Source of the DNA: Aminobacter anthyllidis
Lineage (GTDB): Bacteria > Pseudomonadota > Alphaproteobacteria > Rhizobiales > Rhizobiaceae
Reading direction: 5' to 3'
Length of the DNA: 64,000 bases
NCBI RefSeq assembly: GCF_018555685.1
Contig: NZ_JAFLWW010000004.1
Span: 434,001 to 498,000, forward strand
Shown: piece after piece, positions 1-9,160 of the stretch
Numbering within the stretch: the stretch's first letter is position 1
Layout: each line of letters opens with the position of its first letter
Translations under genes and position numbers: made by a program
Notes under the pieces: generated by a model
Databases searched by the model: none
Seen by the model: the letters and a program-made list of their open reading frames with translations, nothing else
What the model was told of the DNA's origin: nothing

Positions 1-888
1 GCGCTTGACCGCGGTGCAGCGCTGGCCCGAGTTCTTGGTCGCACCTGCCACCGCGAGATCGGCCGCCTTGGCGAGATCGTCATCCGAGAGATCATTGAGA
101 ATGATCAGCGGATCGTTGCCACCGAGTTCCAGCACCTGGCGCTTGTAGCCGGCGGTGCGGGCAATCAGCTTGCCGACCGGAACGCCACCGGTGAAGGTGA
201 TCAGTTCGATGTTGTCGTTGGTGATCATCTCGGCGCCGATGTCGGCGGGCATGCCTGTCACCACCGACAGCATCTCCGGCGGCAGACCTGCCTCGTAGAG
301 AATGTCGGCGAGGATCAGCGCCGTCATCGGGGTGAGTTCGGTCGGCTTGACCACGACGCAATTGTTGGTGGCGATCGCCGGTGCCACCTTGTGCGAGACC
401 ATGTTGAGCGGATGGTTGAACGGCGTGATCGCCGAGATCGCCTTCAGTGGCTCACGCGTGGTGAAGATCTTCCGTGCCTTGCCGTGCGGGGTGAGGTCGC
501 AGGAAAAGATCTGGCCGTCGTCCTGGATGCACATCTGTGCCGACAGCGTGAATACGTCATAGGCGCGGCCGACCTCGTACAAGGAATCGGCTTTCGAGAT
601 GCCGAGCTCCAGCGTGATGATGTCGGAGATCTCTTCCTTGCGTGCGGCAAGCGCCTCTGCCGTGCGAAACAGGATCTGCTGACGCTCGTAGCGCGTCAGC
701 TTCGGCTTGTAGTTGGCCGCGATCTCGAAGGCCTGGCGGGCGTGCTCGGCACGCCCCGCAGGCACCGTGCCGATCACCGCATCGGTGTAGGGGTAATGGA
801 CGTTGACGACGCCATCGGCATCGACCTTGCGTCCGGCGATGCGCATCGGTTCGTGGCGCACCTTGAACGTTGTTTCAGCCTTGACCAT
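1..888 (-). CDS. phnY: Phosphonoacetaldehyde dehydrogenase PhnY (3' end cut by window edge)
   Basis: NAD-dependent aldehyde dehydrogenase that oxidises phosphonoacetaldehyde to phosphonoacetate, the middle step of 2-aminoethylphosphonate breakdown. The frame is open from the ATG at 886-888 to the window edge, giving 296 residues. The visible end carries [11 protein letters not shown] with the catalytic Cys at residue 291, the position described for Sinorhizobium PhnY. The Rossmann and substrate part contains the ITPFNHPLN and FTGGVPVGK motifs of the ALDH fold. It lies 13 nt after phnA on the same strand and is surely co-transcribed with phnW-phnA. The C-terminal third of the enzyme is outside the window. 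A generic succinate-semialdehyde dehydrogenase is the alternative, but the neighbours argue strongly for PhnY. Confidence 0.9.
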   Translation of the reverse strand, partial: MVKAETTFKVRHEPMRIAGRKVDADGVVNVHYPYTDAVIGTVPAGRAEHARQAFEIAANYKPKLTRYERQQILFRTAEALAARKEEISDIITLELGISKADSLYEVGRAYDVFTLSAQMCIQDDGQIFSCDLTPHGKARKIFTTREPLKAISAITPFNHPLNMVSHKVAPAIATNNCVVVKPTELTPMTALILADILYEAGLPPEMLSVVTGMPADIGAEMITNDNIELITFTGGVPVGKLIARTAGYKRQVLELGGNDPLIILNDLSDDDLAKAADLAVAGATKNSGQRCTAVKR

Positions 889-901
889 CGTCAGTCCTCC
901 C

Positions 902-2158
902 TCAGGCCAGAGCTGCCGCCATGGCGGCATAATAGAACGCATCGAAGTTGCGCAGAACCGGTTCGTTCGGCAGCGACGGCAGCTTGCGGTTGACGATGAA
1001 CGGTACCGCCTGCTCGGTCAGGCCGCCATGCGAGCGCAGCGGCTCGTTGAGCGCTGCCAGATCGTGGCGATGCTCGCTGGTGCCGATGGTCTTGTTTTCG
1101 GTGGACACCAGCACGATGTCGCCGATGCGGTCGGATGGCAGTTCGAAACGTTCGCAGGCGGTGGCGTTGTCGATGACGACGTCGATGCCTTCAATGGCGG
1201 CGAGGCGCTTCATGATGTCGGCCTGGTCGGCACCTTCGGGCAGGTAGGCGGTGGCGAACGAACCGAGCGCGCCGTGGTGGACGACATAAGGATCGGTGAT
1301 CGGCAGGATGACGCGTGCTGCGTCCTTGCCCAGCCATTCGTCGAGAACGTCCTGGACATAGACCACGTCGGGTGTGCCGTCGGCCTTGTGCTTGGGCTTC
1401 ATGCCATGGTCGGCGGTGATGACGATGGCAGCACCCAGCGCGTCGAGTTCGCCGAGATATTTGTCGAACATCTCGTAGAAGGCGTTGGCCTGCGGCACGC
1501 CGGGGGCATATTTGTGCTGCACGTAGTCGGTGGTGGTCAAATACATCACGTCAGGCTTGAATTCCTTGAGCAGCTTGACGCCGGCGGCAAAGACGAACTC
1601 CGACAGCTCGGCCGAATAGACTTCCGGAACCGGCTTGCCGAGCCAGGCGGATGCATTGTCGATGCCGTGCTCGGCCTTGGTCGAGACATCGGACTTCTCC
1701 GACGAGAAGCAGATGGCGCGGCCCTCGTCGAATTTCAGGCCGCTGCCGAGAAGAGCGCGCAGCTTGTCCTTGGCGGTGACCACGGCAACCCGCGCACCGG
1801 CATCGTAAAAGGCCTGGAAGACGGTCGGCGCGCGCAGGAAGCGCGGGTCGTTCATCATCACTTCCTTGCCGGTCTCGCGCTCGTAGAGATAGTTGCCGCA
1901 GATGCCATGCACTGCCGGCGGCCGGCCGGTGGCGATCGACAGATTGTTGGGGTTGGTGAAGCTCGGGATGACGCTGTGGGCGGTGCGTTCGGTGCCGTTG
2001 GCGCGGATCTTCACCAGCGAGGGCATCAGGCCTGCCTTGATCGCCTCGTCGAGATAGGCCGGTTCGCAGCCGTCGAGGCAAATCGCAATCGCCGGCACGC
2101 GCGGCCATTCATAGCTGCGGCCGTTGGCGCTGACGTTGATCGTGGTCATCTTGTTCAT
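902..2158 (-). CDS. phnA: Phosphonoacetate hydrolase PhnA
   Basis: Zinc-dependent C-P hydrolase that splits phosphonoacetate into acetate and phosphate. It has 418 residues, normal for the family, and belongs to the alkaline phosphatase superfamily. Visible marks are the metal-binding CLDGCEP segment (Asp29), the nucleophile Thr68 in [13 protein letters not shown], and [10 protein letters not shown] near residue 250 supplying further zinc ligands. The start at 2158 follows an AAGGAC-like ribosome site; a second ATG lies three codons in. It starts 27 nt after phnW ends and runs into phnY, so the three enzymes form one operon converting 2-aminoethylphosphonate to acetate plus phosphate. It should not be confused with the unrelated small zinc-ribbon protein also called PhnA in E. 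coli. Confidence 0.95.
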   Translation of the reverse strand: MNKMTTINVSANGRSYEWPRVPAIAICLDGCEPAYLDEAIKAGLMPSLVKIRANGTERTAHSVIPSFTNPNNLSIATGRPPAVHGICGNYLYERETGKEVMMNDPRFLRAPTVFQAFYDAGARVAVVTAKDKLRALLGSGLKFDEGRAICFSSEKSDVSTKAEHGIDNASAWLGKPVPEVYSAELSEFVFAAGVKLLKEFKPDVMYLTTTDYVQHKYAPGVPQANAFYEMFDKYLGELDALGAAIVITADHGMKPKHKADGTPDVVYVQDVLDEWLGKDAARVILPITDPYVVHHGALGSFATAYLPEGADQADIMKRLAAIEGIDVVIDNATACERFELPSDRIGDIVLVSTENKTIGTSEHRHDLAALNEPLRSHGGLTEQAVPFIVNRKLPSLPNEPVLRNFDAFYYAAMAAALA

Positions 2159-2185
2159 GGGAGGGTCCTTGTGATCTTCTTGTTG

Positions 2186-3388
2186 TCAGGCGGCGAGCTT
2201 GGCGCGCTCGGCGATGGCAGCTGCGGGGGGAGCAGCGGTGTCGACGCCCATTTCGCGCAGCGACTGGCCGGCGGCCTCGACCACCTTTCGCATGACGTGC
2301 TCGTCCATGCGTCCAATGCAGCCGACGCGGAAGCTGTCCACCACCGTCAGCTTGCCGGGATAGATGATGAAGCCCTTTTCTTTCATCAGCTCATAGAAGC
2401 GGTCGAAGGAAAAGTCCGGATGGGCCGGGTTGAAGAAGGTGACGATGATCGGCGACAACCAGCCGTCCTTGAGCAGCGTTTCGAAACCCAGTTCGCGCAT
2501 GCCGGATACCATGACGTCGCGGTTTCTGGTGTAGCGCGCGCCACGGCCGGCAACGCCGCCTTCGACCTCATGCTGGCGAAGCGCCTCGAGGAAGGCGGCG
2601 ACGACATGTGTCGGCGGGGTGTAGCGCCACTGGCCGGTCTTGTTCATGTGCGCCCACTGGGCATGCACATCGAGGCTCAGCGAATGGCTGCGGCCCTTGG
2701 CGGCTTCAAGCTCGCTCTTGCGGGCAATGATGAAACCGAAGCCGGGCACGCCTTCGATGCACTTGTTGGCCGACGACACCATGGCCTCGTAGCGCACTTT
2801 GCTGACTTCAAGCGGGATCGCACCAAAGGCGCTCATCGAGTCGACCAGGAACTTGCGGCCCTTGGCGTAGACCGCCTCGGAGATCTCGGCGACCGGGTTG
2901 AGGATGCCGGAGCTGGTTTCGCAGTGAACGAGGATGACGTGGGTGATTGCAGGATCGGCATCGAGCGCTGCGGCCACTTCGCCGCCGCGCGGCGGCATGT
3001 AGTCGCCCTTGTCGATCGCCACGTGATCGCGGCCGAGATAGCCGAGCGTCTGGACGATTCGCTGGCCATAGGCACCGTTGACCAGCACCAGGGCCTTGCC
3101 GTCGCGTGGAACGAAGGAGCCGAGCATCGCCTCGACGGCGAAGCTGCCGCTGCCTTGCATCGGCACGCAATCGAATTCGCCGCTCCCGTCGCCGAGCATG
3201 GCGAGGAGGCGCTGGCGCATCTCCGCCGTCATCGCCCGGAAGTCACCATCCCACGAACCCCAGTCGCGCAGCATCGCCTGCTTGACGGCATAAGAGGTGG
3301 TCAGCGGTCCGGGCGTCAGCAGATAGGGTTCGCCGAGAGCCGGTGCGGGGAAGGGGGCCTGAGCCGCAAGCTTGTGTTCGGACAGCAT
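2186..3388 (-). CDS. phnW: 2-aminoethylphosphonate--pyruvate transaminase PhnW
   Basis: PLP enzyme of the class V aminotransferase family that moves the amino group of 2-aminoethylphosphonate to pyruvate, giving phosphonoacetaldehyde and alanine. It has 400 residues. The N-terminal LLTPGPLTTS substrate loop is present, and the PLP-binding lysine is Lys209 in SSANKCIEG, with VDSMSAFGA upstream supplying the cofactor aspartate. The ATG at 3386-3388 has a clear AGGAG eight bases upstream. It is the first gene of the phnWAY operon. The leader contains an A/T-rich palindrome at 3456-3469, listed separately, that may bind the nearby LysR regulator. Confidence 0.95.
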   Translation of the reverse strand: MLSEHKLAAQAPFPAPALGEPYLLTPGPLTTSYAVKQAMLRDWGSWDGDFRAMTAEMRQRLLAMLGDGSGEFDCVPMQGSGSFAVEAMLGSFVPRDGKALVLVNGAYGQRIVQTLGYLGRDHVAIDKGDYMPPRGGEVAAALDADPAITHVILVHCETSSGILNPVAEISEAVYAKGRKFLVDSMSAFGAIPLEVSKVRYEAMVSSANKCIEGVPGFGFIIARKSELEAAKGRSHSLSLDVHAQWAHMNKTGQWRYTPPTHVVAAFLEALRQHEVEGGVAGRGARYTRNRDVMVSGMRELGFETLLKDGWLSPIIVTFFNPAHPDFSFDRFYELMKEKGFIIYPGKLTVVDSFRVGCIGRMDEHVMRKVVEAAGQSLREMGVDTAAPPAAAIAERAKLAA

Positions 3389-3455
3389 TTCTTTTCTCCT
3401 GGCCGTCTTCGGATGTCTTGTTCGGCTTCACTTTGCTGACAGGCAATCCATATGT

Positions 3456-3469
3456 AAAATCGTTATTTT
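3456..3469. promoter_or_regulatory. Palindromic A/T box upstream of phnW
   Basis: AAAATcgttATTTT, two 5-base arms around CGTT, lies 68 bases before the phnW start. A related block, AAATCGTTAGTTT, occurs between the Na/Pi transporter and the LysR gene at about 5260-5272. The pair suggests a shared operator for the LysR protein encoded at 5329. This is inference from sequence similarity only. Confidence 0.4.
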
Positions 3470-3519
3470 GTATTCATCCATAAGCCTGATCGATGATGCC
3501 TGTATGACAGGCAATCCCG

Positions 3520-5187
3520 TCAGGCGATCTTGGCAAGCCGGCTTTCCAGCAGGTCGCCGCTCTGGGTCAGGATCGGGTAGGCGACCGAGACCAGGAGCGA
3601 ATTGAACTCCTTGAGCGCACGCACGGCCTCGAGATGGATGTCGCTGGTCTCGATGCTTTGCGGCGTGCCTGATTGCAGGCGCTTGAGGTGTCGCTCGTGG
3701 CTTTCGCGCTCGAGCTTGCGCATGCGCTCCTTTTCGACGACCAGCTGGCGCGCCGCGTCGAGGTCGCCCGAGACCAGCACGTTCATGGCGATCTGCATGT
3801 TCGCCAGCACGCGGTCGTGCAGGGCGGTCAGCTCGCTCCAGCCCTCCTTGGAGAAGCTCAGCCGCTTGTCGTTTTTCTCCTGTGCCAGAACCAGGAGGTT
3901 TTTGGCGATGATGTCGCCGGCATGCTCGAGATTGATCGCAAGATCGGTCAGCTCGATGCCGCGCCGCGCCTCTTCCTGGCTCATCGTGCCCCTGTTGACC
4001 TCGGCGATGTAGAGCTTGATGTCGGTGTGGGCGCGGTTGACCTCCTCGTCGAGCTTGCGCACCTGCTCGACGCGAGCACGGTCGCCGGAATCGAAAAGAT
4101 CCATCACCGGGCGCAGCATGATCTCCACCACTTCCGCCATGCGCAGCACCTCTCGCGTGGCGCTGGCGAGCGCCACGCTCGGCATCTTGATCACCGTGCG
4201 GTCGAGCGCGCTGACCCGCCGCGACATCAGGTCGAAGCTTTCCGCACCTGCGGGTGCGTCGGGCAGGATCAGCGCTACCAGGCGCTCCATCGGCCCGGTG
4301 AACGGCAGGCACAGCACCAGCAGTGCCAGGTTGAAGGCGAGGTGCAGGTTGACCACCTGACGCGCCGCGCTGGCGCCGAACCACCCCATTGGCAATTCGA
4401 TAAGTTGCAGTGCAACCAGGATCGCGACGGCCGCCACGGCCCTAAAGATCAGGTTGCCGACGGGGATGCGGCGCGCCTCGATGGCTTGGCCGCGTGTCAG
4501 CCCGACGGCGACGAGCCCGGCGCCGAGATTGACGCCGAGGATCATCGGCAGCGCCACTTCCGCCGGCAGCACGCCCTGGGCTGCCATCGACATGAACAAC
4601 AGTACCGAAGCGACACTGGAGTGGATCAACCAGGTGAATAATGCGGCCGCGCCAAAGGCGGTGACCGGATCGCTGCGCAGATAGTCGACGGCCATCGGCA
4701 ACAGCGCGCTATGGCGCATGGGGGCCGTCGCTTCGCCGACCATGCGCAATGAAATCAGGATGAAGGCGATGCCGAGCAAGGTACGTCCTGTCTGCTTGAC
4801 GATGCGCGCCTCGAATTTGAGGAACATGGTGGCGCCGAAAAACAGCAGCAGCGGCACCAGCCAGCTGAGATCAAAGGACAGCGCCTGCACCACCAGCGCC
4901 GAGCCGACATCGGCGCCGAGCATCACGGCGAGCCCGCCTGAAACGGTCAGCACACCGGTGGTGGCGAAGCCTGCGGCAAGCACTGCGACCGCAGTTGCGC
5001 TCTGCAACAGGATGGCCAGCGCCGTGCCGGCCGTTGCCGCTTTCAGTCGACCCTTGGTTGCGCCGCGTAACGCTTCGCGCAGCACAGCACCATGGGCGCG
5101 CTCGACGCCGGTGCGGACCATGCGTACCGCCCACAACAGCAGCATGATGGCGCCAGCCAGTTGCAGCAGGATGAACATGAAATGCAT
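3520..5187 (-). CDS. Na/Pi cotransporter family protein with PhoU-like tail
   Basis: Inner-membrane phosphate carrier of the NptA/YjbB type (Na/Pi cotransporter II family), probably moving phosphate across the cytoplasmic membrane. The N-terminal 300 or so residues hold the duplicated hydrophobic repeats with QSATA (LLQSATAVAVLAAG) and a second IHSSVASVL block. The C-terminal 230 residues are charged and helical, as in PhoU. I start at the ATG at 5187 (MHFMFILLQ), which has GGAGG at a proper distance; an upstream in-frame start at 5217 would add ten polar residues. It lies between the phosphonate operon and a divergent LysR regulator, so it may export or balance the phosphate released from phosphonoacetate. 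Its own promoter should lie in the shared region 5188-5328. Confidence 0.88.
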   Translation of the reverse strand: MHFMFILLQLAGAIMLLLWAVRMVRTGVERAHGAVLREALRGATKGRLKAATAGTALAILLQSATAVAVLAAGFATTGVLTVSGGLAVMLGADVGSALVVQALSFDLSWLVPLLLFFGATMFLKFEARIVKQTGRTLLGIAFILISLRMVGEATAPMRHSALLPMAVDYLRSDPVTAFGAAALFTWLIHSSVASVLLFMSMAAQGVLPAEVALPMILGVNLGAGLVAVGLTRGQAIEARRIPVGNLIFRAVAAVAILVALQLIELPMGWFGASAARQVVNLHLAFNLALLVLCLPFTGPMERLVALILPDAPAGAESFDLMSRRVSALDRTVIKMPSVALASATREVLRMAEVVEIMLRPVMDLFDSGDRARVEQVRKLDEEVNRAHTDIKLYIAEVNRGTMSQEEARRGIELTDLAINLEHAGDIIAKNLLVLAQEKNDKRLSFSKEGWSELTALHDRVLANMQIAMNVLVSGDLDAARQLVVEKERMRKLERESHERHLKRLQSGTPQSIETSDIHLEAVRALKEFNSLLVSVAYPILTQSGDLLESRLAKIA

Positions 5188-5259
5188 GGCCGAGAGCCTC
5201 CGATTGCAAGCGCGCAACTGTGGCGCTTGCCTTATCCTCGGTGGTTTTGAATATAAATC

Positions 5260-5286
5260 AAATCGTTAGTTTCGATATTTGTATTG
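5260..5286. promoter_or_regulatory. Candidate LysR operator in divergent promoter
   Basis: The stretch contains AAATCGTTAGTTT followed by CGATATTTGTATTG, sharing AAATCGTTA-TTT and TTGTATT with the block before phnW. It sits between two divergent genes, where LysR-type autoregulators usually bind. Binding is inferred. Confidence 0.35.
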
Positions 5287-5328
5287 GCTGAGTTTATTGG
5301 TATTCTACCCCGACGTCAGGGAGTAGAC

Positions 5329-6201
5329 ATGCGCTACGTTCAGCTTCGGGCATTCCATTATGTGGCGATTTGCGGCGGCTTTTCGCGCGCCGCCGAAACG
5401 CTGTTCCTCACCCAGCCGGCAATTTCCGATCAGGTGCGCAAGCTCGAGGAAGAGTACGATGTGCTCTTGTTCAACCGCCACAAGAAACAGGTGACGCCGA
5501 CGGTGGCCGGCCAGCAGCTGCTTGAAATCACCCGGCGCATGTTCGACACCGAGCAGCAGGCGCTGGAGCTTCTGTCTGAGTCTCGCGCATTGCGCTCGGG
5601 CACGTTGCGCATCGTTGCCGATGCCGCCCACCATCTGCTGCATATCCTCGGCCAGTTCCGCCAGAAATATCCCGGCATCCAGGTGTCGGTGCGCGCCGGA
5701 AACACCGAGACCGTGATTTCCAGCCTCTACAGCTACGAGGCCGACATCGGCGTGCTTGGTGAAATCCCCACAGGCCGCGATTTCGAAGTGGTGAACCTCA
5801 ATTCGACGCCGATCGTGGCTTTCGTTTCCACCGACCACCCGCTCGCCTCGGCCAAATCGCTGTCTCTGCACGAATTGTCCTTGCTGCCGCTGGTGATGCG
5901 CGAGCGCGGCTCGAAGACCCGCGCCAAGCTGGAAGACCTCGCCGCCAAGGAAGGCTTTGAGTTCAAGCCAGCGATCGAGGCAGAGGGGCGAGAGGCGGTG
6001 CGCGAGATCGTGGCGTCAGGTGCTGGCGTCGGCTTCGTTTCGTCCGCCGAGTTCGGCCAGGATGCGCGGTTGGTGCGAATCCCCATCGCCGCGCCTGAAA
6101 TGCTGATGGACGAGGCGCTCATCTGTCTCAAGGAACGCAGCGGTGGCAAGCTGGTGCGGGTCTTCCTCGACATCGCCAGGTCGATGGCCGCAGCGGGTTG
6201 A
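5329..6201 (+). CDS. LysR-family transcriptional regulator (phosphonate locus)
   Basis: LysR regulator of 290 residues. Residues 1-60 form the winged helix-turn-helix (MRYVQLRAFHYVAICGGFSR, then AAETLFLTQPAISDQVRKLE), followed by a periplasmic-binding-like effector domain. The start at 5329 has a GGGAG ribosome site; the longer in-frame start at 5284 adds 15 residues with no ribosome site. It is divergent from the Na/Pi transporter and close to phnWAY. Regulators in this position are known for 2-aminoethylphosphonate genes in other bacteria, so control of phnW by this protein is likely. The effector, perhaps 2-aminoethylphosphonate, is inference. Confidence 0.88.
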   Translation: MRYVQLRAFHYVAICGGFSRAAETLFLTQPAISDQVRKLEEEYDVLLFNRHKKQVTPTVAGQQLLEITRRMFDTEQQALELLSESRALRSGTLRIVADAAHHLLHILGQFRQKYPGIQVSVRAGNTETVISSLYSYEADIGVLGEIPTGRDFEVVNLNSTPIVAFVSTDHPLASAKSLSLHELSLLPLVMRERGSKTRAKLEDLAAKEGFEFKPAIEAEGREAVREIVASGAGVGFVSSAEFGQDARLVRIPIAAPEMLMDEALICLKERSGGKLVRVFLDIARSMAAAG

Positions 6202-6376
6202 ACCCAATCACACGCCAGCAGAAAATTCCTCTGGTGTGAAACAAGATTTCATGGTAGGAATTATCTGACTTCGGATCAGATCGGCAATGCGACCGCCATC
6301 CGAACATTCGCAGACCCAAGAAACCGAACCGTGTGTCGAGGCCACCAGGCTTCGGACGGGACGCTATTGACTGGCG

Positions 6377-6550
6377 ATGGCTATGAAAACGGCATCAACC
6401 TTCCTTCAGCTTTTGGCCCTGAGCGCTTGCCTCGTTGCCCGTGTGCTTGGCGCGGGAGACCTTCAGATGCCGGGAGTGCGCCGTGCCCTCCAGACGATGG
6501 CGGGAGCGGGACAACAGGCGATCACTGAATGCCTGGCGGTGCAAGCGTGA
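6377..6550 (+). CDS. Possible small hydrophobic-leader peptide, 57 residues
   Basis: A short frame starting MAMKTASTFLQLLALSACLV, with a hydrophobic stretch resembling a signal peptide or lipoprotein leader and a polar tail of about 30 residues. There is no strong ribosome site and no recognised family. It lies in the otherwise empty 6202-6596 interval between a LysR gene and the YciI gene. It may be chance; the leader-like N terminus is the only support. Confidence 0.2.
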   Translation: MAMKTASTFLQLLALSACLVARVLGAGDLQMPGVRRALQTMAGAGQQAITECLAVQA

Positions 6551-6596
6551 GGGTGTCGCCGCTGAAGAGCGCGCCGCGACCTGAGGAGAATGCCTG

Positions 6597-6977
6597 CTAG
6601 CCGTCGCCGGCGGCGATCGAAGCGCCGGGTACATACAGCATGATCGGCCGTATTTCATAGACAGCGGTCGGATTGGCTGAACGCAACTCGCGTGCCGCGG
6701 CCACTGCGCCGTCCATGCTGGGGTAGTCCACCACGTAGAAACCGAGCAGCTGCTCCTTGGTCTCGGCGAACGGACCGTCGGTGACCAGTCCGAGTCCTTT
6801 TCCCCTCAGCGTGACCGCGCTGTCGGTCGGCCCGAGGCGCGCCGCCGGTCCCAGATGCTTCTCGCTGACAAGACGATCGTTGATCTCGAGCAGATCCTCC
6901 ATCAGTGCCGCGTCTTCCTCCTCGGTCCAGGATTCGACCACTCCCTCGGCGTGATACGCCAGGATGGCATAAAGCAT
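6597..6977 (-). CDS. YciI / DGPF-domain protein
   Basis: 126-residue protein of the YCII-related family (dimeric alpha-beta barrel). The family mark is VTDGPFAETKEQLLGFYVVD near residues 65-84, with an N-terminal MLYAILAYHAEG strand. Such proteins are often cotranscribed with ECF sigma factors, but none is present here. The function is not known for most members; some act as small hydrolases or sensors. It is followed on the same strand by nothing; the LysR gene lies upstream on the same strand with a 112-base gap, so it probably has its own promoter. Confidence 0.8.
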   Translation of the reverse strand: MLYAILAYHAEGVVESWTEEEDAALMEDLLEINDRLVSEKHLGPAARLGPTDSAVTLRGKGLGLVTDGPFAETKEQLLGFYVVDYPSMDGAVAAARELRSANPTAVYEIRPIMLYVPGASIAAGDG

Positions 6978-7089
6978 GGCTGGTCCTCCCTTCGTTCCAC
7001 ATTACAATTTGGGCCAGCGAGCCATTGTTTGGTTCTGACCGCAAGTACCAAAAGCTGCCCGGCTATCGACCTTCCAGCATGGCCACTGA

Positions 7090-8001
7090 TCACAAGCATA
7101 GCTTGCCTTCGAATAGGTCCCTCTCGCGGGCCAGTCCCTCGCCAACGACATCGAAGAAGGCGCGGACGCGGGCCGTCGCCTTGAGATCGGAATGGGTGAC
7201 GATCCACAGCTCGCCAGCAAGTTCGGGCAATGGCTCGGCCAGCGCGCGCACCAGCCCCGGCTCGCCGTCGCCGAGATAGCAGGGCAGGAGCGCCAGGCCG
7301 ATGCCGGCTTTTGCCGCGACCGCATGGTTGACCAAGCTGTTGGTGCGGTAGACGAAGCTCTCAGTCGAAACGTTCCGGTCCAGCCAGTCGGCGGCCATGA
7401 TGCCGCCGGCCGTCTCCTCCCAGCCGACCAATGCATGACGTTCAATGTCGTTTGGGCCTTCGATCCCGCCGCCATGGGCGTCGAGATAGGCGGGGGAGGC
7501 AAAGAAGGTCCAGGCGACGCCGGCGAGCTTGCGCCCCCACAGATCGCCCTCCTTGGGCCGGATCGGCCTGAGCGCTACGTCGGCCTCGCGGCGTGACAGC
7601 GAGAGCACGCGGTTTTCGATGGCAAGTTCGACGAGGATGCCGGGATGGGCCTGCCGGAAGGCTGCGAGGTGCCCGGTCAGCCTGGAGTAGGCCAGCGTTT
7701 CCGAAGAGGTGACGCGCAGCCGGCCAGACAGCCGGCCGTCGGCGCCAGCGATGTCGCGCGCCAGGGCCAGCGCCTCGTCTTCCATGCGTTCCGCGGCGGC
7801 GGCCATGCGTTCGCCCGCTGACGTCAGCTGGTAGATGCCCCCTGGAAGACGTTCGAATACGCGCACCGCCAGCCGCTGCTCGAGCGCATTGAGCCTACGA
7901 AAGACAGTCGAGTGGTCGATGCCGAGCAAGCCTGCCGCAGCGGTCAGGCTGCCCGCGCGAGCCACAGACAGCACCAGCCTGAGTTCGTTCCAGTCGTCCA
8001 T
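7090..8001 (-). CDS. LysR-family transcriptional regulator
   Basis: 303-residue LysR regulator. The first 60 residues form the DNA-binding domain (NELRLVLSVARAGSLTAAAG, then LLGIDHSTVFRRLNALEQRL), and the remainder is the substrate-binding fold. The sequence class, with GRLSGRLRVTSSETLAYSRL and VALRPIRPKEGDLWGRKL, is the group often found beside oxidoreductase or transferase genes. It is divergent from the glutathione transferase gene with 138 bases between them, so control of gst and sugE is the simplest guess. The ATG at 7999-8001 is the first start in the frame. Confidence 0.87.
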   Translation of the reverse strand: MDDWNELRLVLSVARAGSLTAAAGLLGIDHSTVFRRLNALEQRLAVRVFERLPGGIYQLTSAGERMAAAAERMEDEALALARDIAGADGRLSGRLRVTSSETLAYSRLTGHLAAFRQAHPGILVELAIENRVLSLSRREADVALRPIRPKEGDLWGRKLAGVAWTFFASPAYLDAHGGGIEGPNDIERHALVGWEETAGGIMAADWLDRNVSTESFVYRTNSLVNHAVAAKAGIGLALLPCYLGDGEPGLVRALAEPLPELAGELWIVTHSDLKATARVRAFFDVVGEGLARERDLFEGKLCL

Positions 8002-8139
8002 GCGAGCCTTCTAGCATGACCCGAGTTTGTAGTCATGCAAGCGCGGCTGGCAAATATCCAATGAGTATTGCGAATGCGCAACGACTAACTTTGTCCCCGG
8101 AAGCAACGACCACACGGTCAGAACCCAAGAGGACAGATC

Positions 8140-8766
8140 ATGAAACTCTACTACGACACCGGCACCTGCTCGCTCTCGCCCCACATTGTGGCGCTCGAAG
8201 CCGGCATCGCGCTCGACATCGAGCGGGTCGACATCTCCAGGAAGCCGCATGTCACCGGCTCCGGCCATGACTTCACCAAGGTAAACCCCAACGGCTATGT
8301 GCCGGTGCTCGAACTCGACGACGGTTCGCTCCTGACCGAGGGTTCTGCGATCGTCCAGTACCTCGCAGACCTCAAGCCTGAGGCGAAGCTGGCGCCGGCG
8401 GCCGGCACGCGCGAACGCTACCTGTTGCAGTCATGGCTCAACTTCGTCGCCTCCGAACTGCACAAGATGTACAGCCCGTGGCTGTTTCATCCCGAGTATG
8501 GCGCCCAGGCGCAGGAGGTGGCGCGCGGCAAGATCGCTGAACGCCTTGCCTATGTCGAAAACCACCTGGAGGGCAGTGGTTCCTATCTGTTGGGCGAGAC
8601 CTTCACCGCCGCCGACGCCTATCTCTTCACAATCGTCGGCTGGTCAGCCTTCGCCAAGGTCGACCTTTCCGCTTTCCCGCGGCTGCGCGCCTATATGGAT
8701 CGCATCAGTGCACGGCCGAAGGTGCGCGAGGCGATGCGGGCCGAAGGCATGAAGCTCGCGGCCTGA
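8140..8766 (+). CDS. Glutathione S-transferase
   Basis: 208-residue cytosolic transferase of the beta-class type. The N-terminal thioredoxin-like domain starts MKLYYDTGTCSLSPHIVALE, with Cys10 in the position that binds glutathione in bacterial beta-class enzymes; VPVLELDDGSLLTEGSAIVQ carries the cis-proline and the glutathione-contacting ES/GSA motif. The C-terminal helical domain includes GETFTAADAYLFTIVGW. An AAGAGGAC ribosome site precedes the ATG. It is followed two bases later by sugE, so the two form an operon likely meant for toxicant handling, and it faces the divergent LysR gene at 7090-8001. Confidence 0.9.
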   Translation: MKLYYDTGTCSLSPHIVALEAGIALDIERVDISRKPHVTGSGHDFTKVNPNGYVPVLELDDGSLLTEGSAIVQYLADLKPEAKLAPAAGTRERYLLQSWLNFVASELHKMYSPWLFHPEYGAQAQEVARGKIAERLAYVENHLEGSGSYLLGETFTAADAYLFTIVGWSAFAKVDLSAFPRLRAYMDRISARPKVREAMRAEGMKLAA

Positions 8767-8768
8767 CG

Positions 8769-9098
8769 ATGAGCCAGGGGCTTGCCTGGACCTTGCTGGT
8801 TGTTGCCGGCGTGCTCGACGTCGCGTGGGCGGTGTCGATGAAATATGCCCAAGGCTACACGCGGCCCGGCTGGTCGATCGTCTCGGTGCTGCTGCTGGCA
8901 GCCTTCGTCTACCTGCTTGGCCGTGTGCTGGAAGCGTTGCCCGTCGGCACGGCCTATGCGGTGTGGACCGGGATCGGGGCGGCCGGCACCGTCATCATGG
9001 GCGTCGTGCTGTTCGGCGAGACGCTCAGTCCGCTGCGTCTGGGCGGCGTTGTTGTCGTGCTCCTGGGTATCGCCATGCTCAAGCTCGCTGAAGCCTGA
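8769..9098 (+). CDS. sugE: Small multidrug resistance transporter SugE/Gdx type
   Basis: 109-residue inner-membrane protein with four predicted transmembrane helices, the usual SMR length. The conserved acidic residue in helix 1 appears as the VAGVLDVAWAVSMKYAQG segment, here aspartate rather than the usual glutamate. Helix 3 has the LPVGTAYAVWTGIGAAGT signature of the SugE/Gdx branch, whose members export guanidinium or small quaternary ammonium ions. It begins two bases after the gst stop, so expression is probably coupled. The Glu-to-Asp change in the substrate site is worth noting. Whether the cargo is guanidinium is inference from subfamily. Confidence 0.85.
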   Translation: MSQGLAWTLLVVAGVLDVAWAVSMKYAQGYTRPGWSIVSVLLLAAFVYLLGRVLEALPVGTAYAVWTGIGAAGTVIMGVVLFGETLSPLRLGGVVVVLLGIAMLKLAEA

Positions 9099-9112
9099 CG
9101 GACAAGAAAAAG

Positions 9113-9135
9113 CCCCTCCCGATATGGGAGGGGCG
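9113..9135 (-). terminator. Rho-independent terminator for the 9161 dehydrogenase gene
   Basis: GCCCCTCCC gatat GGGAGGGGC is a perfect 9-base hairpin. Read on the reverse strand it is followed by TTTTTCTTG, so it ends transcription coming from the dehydrogenase gene. Read forward it lacks a T run but may still slow transcription from sugE. Confidence 0.85.
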
Positions 9136-9160
9136 GTCAGGTGAGGGGGCAGATGAACTT

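Noticed and set aside
803-3439. 878-codon open frame on the forward strand
   Set aside because: It is antisense to phnA and phnW, which are clearly real; the product is a His/Asp/Arg-rich shadow with no family.
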